Of a stretch of 64,000 bases of DNA, positions 61,000-64,000 are shown one piece after another. The notes below the pieces were generated by a model that did no database searches, was not told where the DNA came from, and was given only the letters and a program-made list of their open reading frames with translations. Source of the stretch: CAZLMG01 sp964560765 (lineage in GTDB: Bacteria > Bdellovibrionota_B > Oligoflexia > Oligoflexales > CAZLMG01); contig CAZLMG010000007.1 of assembly GCA_964560765.1 (NCBI GenBank), forward strand, positions 62,001 through 126,000, read 5' to 3'. How positions within the stretch are numbered: the first letter of the stretch is position 1; each line of letters starts with the position of its first letter. Made by a program: the position numbers and the translations under genes.

Positions 61000-61254
61000 C
61001 TAGGCCGGCACCACAGCGACGCGTTGGCGAGTCTTGCCAAAGCGCTCAAACCGAACAACGCCATCGCAAGTTGCAAACAAAGTGTAATCCTTGCCGCAGC
61101 TAACATTCTTTCCTGCGTGGAAAGTGCTGCCAACTTGCCGAACAATGATATTGCCCGAGCGTACAGCCTGACCACCAAAAATCTTTACGCCGCGATATTG
61201 AGCATTCGAATCGCGACCGTTCTTAGTACTACCACCGGCTTTTTTATGTGCCAT
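61000..61254 (-). CDS. rpmA: Ribosomal protein L27
   Basis: Ribosomal protein L27, 84 residues, starting MAHKKAGGSTKNGRDSNAQ and reading RQVGSTFHAGKNVSCGKDYTLFA. The N-terminus reaches the peptidyl-transferase centre in the ribosome. It begins 19 bases after rplU. No cleavable N-terminal extension of the Firmicute kind is present. Confidence 0.97.
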   Translation of the reverse strand: MAHKKAGGSTKNGRDSNAQYRGVKIFGGQAVRSGNIIVRQVGSTFHAGKNVSCGKDYTLFATCDGVVRFERFGKTRQRVAVVPA

Positions 61255-61273
61255 GAAGCTTTACTCCTTCGTC

Positions 61274-61582
61274 TTAGCCCGAGATGCCGTCGATCTCAAC
61301 GACCGTGTAGGGCTGGCGGTGACCGCGCATTTTCTTTGAATTTTTACGACGACGAAACTTAAATACGATGACTTTGTCAGCGCGACGTTGTTCTTTAATC
61401 GTCGCTTGCACCGAGGCACCCTGAATGACTGGGCTGCCGAGGGTGATTTTGCTTCCACCGAGCATCATAACTTCGTCAAACTTCAACTTGTCGCCCACGT
61501 TGCCGGCTACAAAATCGATATCGATCTTGTCCCCTTTTTGGGCCCGGTATTGGTGGCCGCCGGCCTTAAATACGGCGTACAT
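61274..61582 (-). CDS. rplU: Ribosomal protein L21
   Basis: Ribosomal protein L21, 102 residues, starting MYAVFKAGGHQYRAQKGD and containing KVIVFKFRRRKNSKKMRGHRQPYT. AGGAGG seven bases before the ATG is a perfect ribosome binding site. It is the first gene of the rplU-rpmA-obgE-nadD-rsfS-rlmH block, with a strong promoter about 75 bases upstream of its leader. Confidence 0.97.
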   Translation of the reverse strand: MYAVFKAGGHQYRAQKGDKIDIDFVAGNVGDKLKFDEVMMLGGSKITLGSPVIQGASVQATIKEQRRADKVIVFKFRRRKNSKKMRGHRQPYTVVEIDGISG

Positions 61583-61608
61583 GAAGAAACCTCCTAATTT
61601 TGCCGAAT

Positions 61609-61639
61609 TGCTGTGGTTCGCGTAAACTTATCCACAGCA
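61609..61639. repeat. Inverted repeat with DnaA-box sequence in the rplU leader
   Basis: TGCTGTGG (61609-61616) and CCACAGCA (61632-61639) form a perfect 8-bp inverted repeat around 15 bases. The right side reads TTATCCACA at 61628-61636, a consensus DnaA box. It lies inside the rplU leader, 27 bases before the start codon. Confidence 0.6.
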
Positions 61640-61653
61640 TGCGAAAGAGCGAC

Positions 61654-61684
61654 GTATCATCGTCGAATCGAAATTCCTTGTCAA
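61654..61684 (-). promoter_or_regulatory. Sigma-70-type promoter of rplU-rpmA
   Basis: On the minus strand a perfect -35 TTGACA (61684-61679) is followed after 18-19 bases by ATGATAC (61660-61654) as -10. The -10 is imperfect. Transcription from here would include the inverted-repeat leader. Confidence 0.6.
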
Positions 61685-61822
61685 CCATCATCTAGCTTTG
61701 AAAGTGCGATCTGCCAAGGGCTTCGTGCTGATTGGGCAAGATTTACTTGGGTCGGTAGCTTCTTGCCGGGTAAAAGGGCGGGATATCATGATTAACATTC
61801 AGTAATTACTTGGGAATATATC

Positions 61823-61838
61823 TGGCACGTGTTGTGCT
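61823..61838 (+). promoter_or_regulatory. Sigma-54-type promoter of fliK
   Basis: TGGCACG, TGTT, GTGCT: full -24 consensus and correct spacing to a -12 GC. The start would be near 61849, about 53 bases before the fliK ATG. The 319 bases between rplU and fliK contain only this, the rplU promoter and the leader repeat; no gene was seen. Confidence 0.68.
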
Positions 61839-61901
61839 TTAAGAGGGTACTTCCAAAAAGACAGTTCTAAAGACTTTTTAACGGCGAGGCCTCAAGTCCA
61901 C

Positions 61902-64000
61902 ATGACAACACTGATTCCACAGATCAAATCAGCCAATAATGCGGATGCGATGGTCGTCGGGCAAAAGCCAGCTTCAGCCACGAAGCGCATTGAGGCGCCT
62001 CCAGCTGCCGGCGAGGACTTTGCCTCGACGCTGGCCCGTAACTCTTCACCCAAACAGATTGTGCGCAGTGCGCCGGCCAAGGATGTCGTGAAAAATGTTC
62101 CCGTCCGCGAGGCTGAGCGCAGTACCTCGCAACCACGTCGGGACAAGCCCTCCGCGCCAAATAAATCCGACGAATCGGTCACCAACAATAAGGAAAATGG
62201 TGCGCCGGTGCGTGAGCGCGTTAATCCAGCTGCCAAGAGAGGGTCGGACAACGGAAGTGATGTGAAGGGCGAGGCCAAACGAGCGGAATCGCAAAAAATA
62301 AAGGAAGAGACGAGCGTCGATTCGCAAGACGCGATTGGCGCAGATGCGGCGGAAGAGCCAGGCTCAGTCAAAAAGCCGTCGAAATCTAAGAAAGTCGCAG
62401 AAGAATTACCGCTTATGGCTGACATTCGGGCAGTGCTGGGGCAAGGAGTGCAGGCTGCCGACAAGGTGCCAGCGCTGGCGATTTTGGTGGGGCGCCTTGA
62501 CAGCGTGGTGCCGCAACACATCCCTAGTATCATCAGTCAGAGTTCTTTTATCAATGTCGCGGTCTCTTTACCGGAGCCTGGTCCCTCTCTGCTGGAGCCA
62601 GTCGAGCTTGGGGTTCTGCTTTCCGATCTTGGAGCCGACGCATCGATACTGGAGAAGTTGACTTCGCAGGGAGTCGATCTGAGCACGGAGATTGCGCCCA
62701 AAGACTTGTTCAGCGGGCTAGGTTTGGACGTACAGCGTGTCGCCACGGAATTGAAGCTGCTAAAGGCTAATCTGCAAATGAATGACGGTCTGTCACCGTA
62801 CATTCAGCGGGCCGAGCGACTGCAGCGTCGTGCCGGAGTCGCAGAAGCAGCAGCTCCCATGGCGAAGGTGCCAGCCGAGCCCGTGAACGAGCAATTGCCA
62901 CCTGCGGAGGCGGCAGCTGCAGTATCCCATGGTCGAATCCAGGGACCGGCGACATCGATGCAAGCAGGAGCTGCAGCAAGATCCCGTGAACCGATGGCAC
63001 GCTCGCAGCCGGTTGCCGACTTGGGCCAGTTGATTCGCCCTGAAGGTGGGCAAGGGTCCGAAGATGTCATAACGAAGCGCGATGAGCCCATTCGTAACTT
63101 GGCTGCCGAACAGTCGCCGATGGCCTTGGGCGCCATACCGGAATATACGACGTCAGTTCATGAGTCCATCGTCGCGACGCAGAGTCCGATGGCAGCGGCA
63201 ACAGCCGGTTCTGCAGGAGTGCAGACAGCGCCTAAAATCGCCACTACTGAATCAGATGTCGGCGCGATGGCTGCTGAACGGCAAAATTCTGAGACGATAG
63301 GCCAAGTCTCTTTAGCTGATCAGCTCTCGCCTGGTGCGGGAGTCATCATGACGCAAGTCGTCAAGGATCCAACATTGGACTTGTCAGATCGGCTGCGCGC
63401 TTTCGATGATGTTCAAACTTTTTCTTGGGATGGACGATCGAGCGATCGAAGCCTCTTGTCGCAGCCTTTAGGTCAATTGCAGCAGTCCCCCATCGACTTA
63501 TCAAAACTGAACGAAGCTCAACGGCTCATCTTGGCGCAAACGCAACGAAGTCTGCTCGGTACACAGCCGAATGTCGAGATTAGCGCCACCTCGGGGAATG
63601 AGGCAGAAGAATTCGGCTTAGCTGCGAATCTTTCGACCGATGCCATGCATAATAACAGCACGTTGGCTGCGCAAATGGGCCAGACATCAGCGACAGCGCA
63701 AGCTTTCCCAACAACACGAGACAGCAGCATGACGTTGGAGCAGCTAGAGGCCCGTAGCCTTGTGGATGTCGCAGAGCGAAAGCCATCGGACCAAAGCGGG
63801 TCAGGTGGCGAGTCCCCAACGGGACAGGATCCGGGAGCGCGACTTGAGCAGCAAATAAGCAGCAATCCGAATGCGGTTAGGGGTACGGACCAAACTGGTG
63901 AAGGAGACTTCCAGGCAAGTCTTGCCCAGGACCCAGCTGCAAAGCTGACGTCACAGGTCGTTCAGCGGGCGGAAATGTTGGTTAAGGATGGTGGCGGGAG
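61902..64000 (+). CDS. fliK: Flagellar hook-length control protein FliK (3' end outside window)
   Basis: An open frame from ATG 61902 runs to the window edge without a stop, about 700 codons. Most is low-complexity Ala, Ser, Gln, Glu and Pro, as in FliK's ruler part. The end seen, SQVVQRAEMLVKDGGG, is the lead-in to the conserved FliK C-terminal domain (normally continuing with an LxPxxLG-type motif). FliK measures the hook and switches FlhB specificity. A short hydrophobic region around ILVGRLDSVVPQHI breaks up the ruler. GAGG lies about 12 bases before ATG, a long spacing. The sigma-54-type promoter upstream supports a flagellar role. Confidence 0.82.
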   Translation, partial: MTTLIPQIKSANNADAMVVGQKPASATKRIEAPPAAGEDFASTLARNSSPKQIVRSAPAKDVVKNVPVREAERSTSQPRRDKPSAPNKSDESVTNNKENGAPVRERVNPAAKRGSDNGSDVKGEAKRAESQKIKEETSVDSQDAIGADAAEEPGSVKKPSKSKKVAEELPLMADIRAVLGQGVQAADKVPALAILVGRLDSVVPQHIPSIISQSSFINVAVSLPEPGPSLLEPVELGVLLSDLGADASILEKLTSQGVDLSTEIAPKDLFSGLGLDVQRVATELKLLKANLQMNDGLSPYIQRAERLQRRAGVAEAAAPMAKVPAEPVNEQLPPAEAAAAVSHGRIQGPATSMQAGAAARSREPMARSQPVADLGQLIRPEGGQGSEDVITKRDEPIRNLAAEQSPMALGAIPEYTTSVHESIVATQSPMAAATAGSAGVQTAPKIATTESDVGAMAAERQNSETIGQVSLADQLSPGAGVIMTQVVKDPTLDLSDRLRAFDDVQTFSWDGRSSDRSLLSQPLGQLQQSPIDLSKLNEAQRLILAQTQRSLLGTQPNVEISATSGNEAEEFGLAANLSTDAMHNNSTLAAQMGQTSATAQAFPTTRDSSMTLEQLEARSLVDVAERKPSDQSGSGGESPTGQDPGARLEQQISSNPNAVRGTDQTGEGDFQASLAQDPAAKLTSQVVQRAEMLVKDGGG

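Noticed and set aside
61628..61636. Replication origin at the single DnaA box
   Set aside because: One box without a cluster, AT-rich unwinding region or dnaA nearby does not support an origin.
61892..62533. 213-codon minus-strand frame at the right
   Set aside because: Opposite the fliK frame, which has a promoter and the FliK C-terminal lead-in; this one is Ser/Ala-rich antisense.

Overview
The window is ordinary, gene-dense chromosome of a Gram-negative, flagellated bacterium. The Gram-negative signs are Omp85-type and other outer-membrane barrels, LPS heptose epimerase HldD, a YidC with a large periplasmic domain, and TatB. Several traits are typical of the former deltaproteobacterial lineages (Bdellovibrionota or Myxococcota-like): a barrel resembling the myxobacterial OMP family, many small lipoproteins, sigma-54-type flagellar promoters and a free-standing GlmU uridylyltransferase. 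I cannot name the genus. No rRNA, tRNA, CRISPR array, insertion sequence, prophage or integrase was seen.

Layout. 1-7.2 kb (minus): flagellar export and switch operon fliL-fliM-fliN-fliO-fliP-fliQ-fliR-flhB-flhA, with flhA cut by the window edge and a sigma-54-like promoter in front of fliL. 7.4-10.9 kb (plus): two unrecognised outer-membrane barrel proteins, a YggU-family protein and a lipoprotein cytochrome c. 10.9-24 kb: tatB, hldD, an Omp85-like protein, smc, a beta-propeller lipoprotein, ssb, an OMP, a phosphohexomutase and an eroded aldehyde-dehydrogenase homologue. 24-37.8 kb is the more accessory part: GYF-domain membrane protein, LysM lipoprotein, HutD, His-rich SEC-C protein, a YeiH transporter divergent from a TsdA-like dihaem cytochrome, an oxidoreductase divergent from a LysR regulator, a Nudix hydrolase, a 1388-residue CheB-CheR-PAS-kinase-receiver protein and a VWA lipoprotein. 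38-42.7 kb (minus): rpmH-rnpA-yidD-yidC-khpB-mnmE, without dnaA next to rpmH. 42.9-52.9 kb (mostly plus): a secreted four-repeat cysteine protein, alr, a VOC protein, a HEAT-repeat protein, then glmU(N)-glmS-pcrA-ftsB and a lipoprotein. 53-61.6 kb (minus): a dksA-like gene alone, then rplU-rpmA-obgE-nadD-rsfS-rlmH-OMP-comF-mutS. 61.9 kb to the end (plus): fliK, open at the window edge, behind a second sigma-54-like promoter.

Functionally the window joins flagellar assembly, envelope biogenesis (YidC, TatB, Omp85, HldD, Alr, GlmS/GlmU), ribosome maturation (ObgE, RsfS, RlmH, L21/L27/L34, RnpA, MnmE) and genome maintenance (SMC, SSB, PcrA, MutS). I found no multi-gene defence island or clear undescribed system. 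The least explained items are the four-repeat cysteine protein beside rpmH, the aldehyde dehydrogenase homologue with substituted catalytic residues, the DksA-like protein with one zinc-finger cysteine, the terminator-like hairpin inside the first codons of mnmE, and the inverted repeat holding a DnaA-box sequence in the rplU leader.
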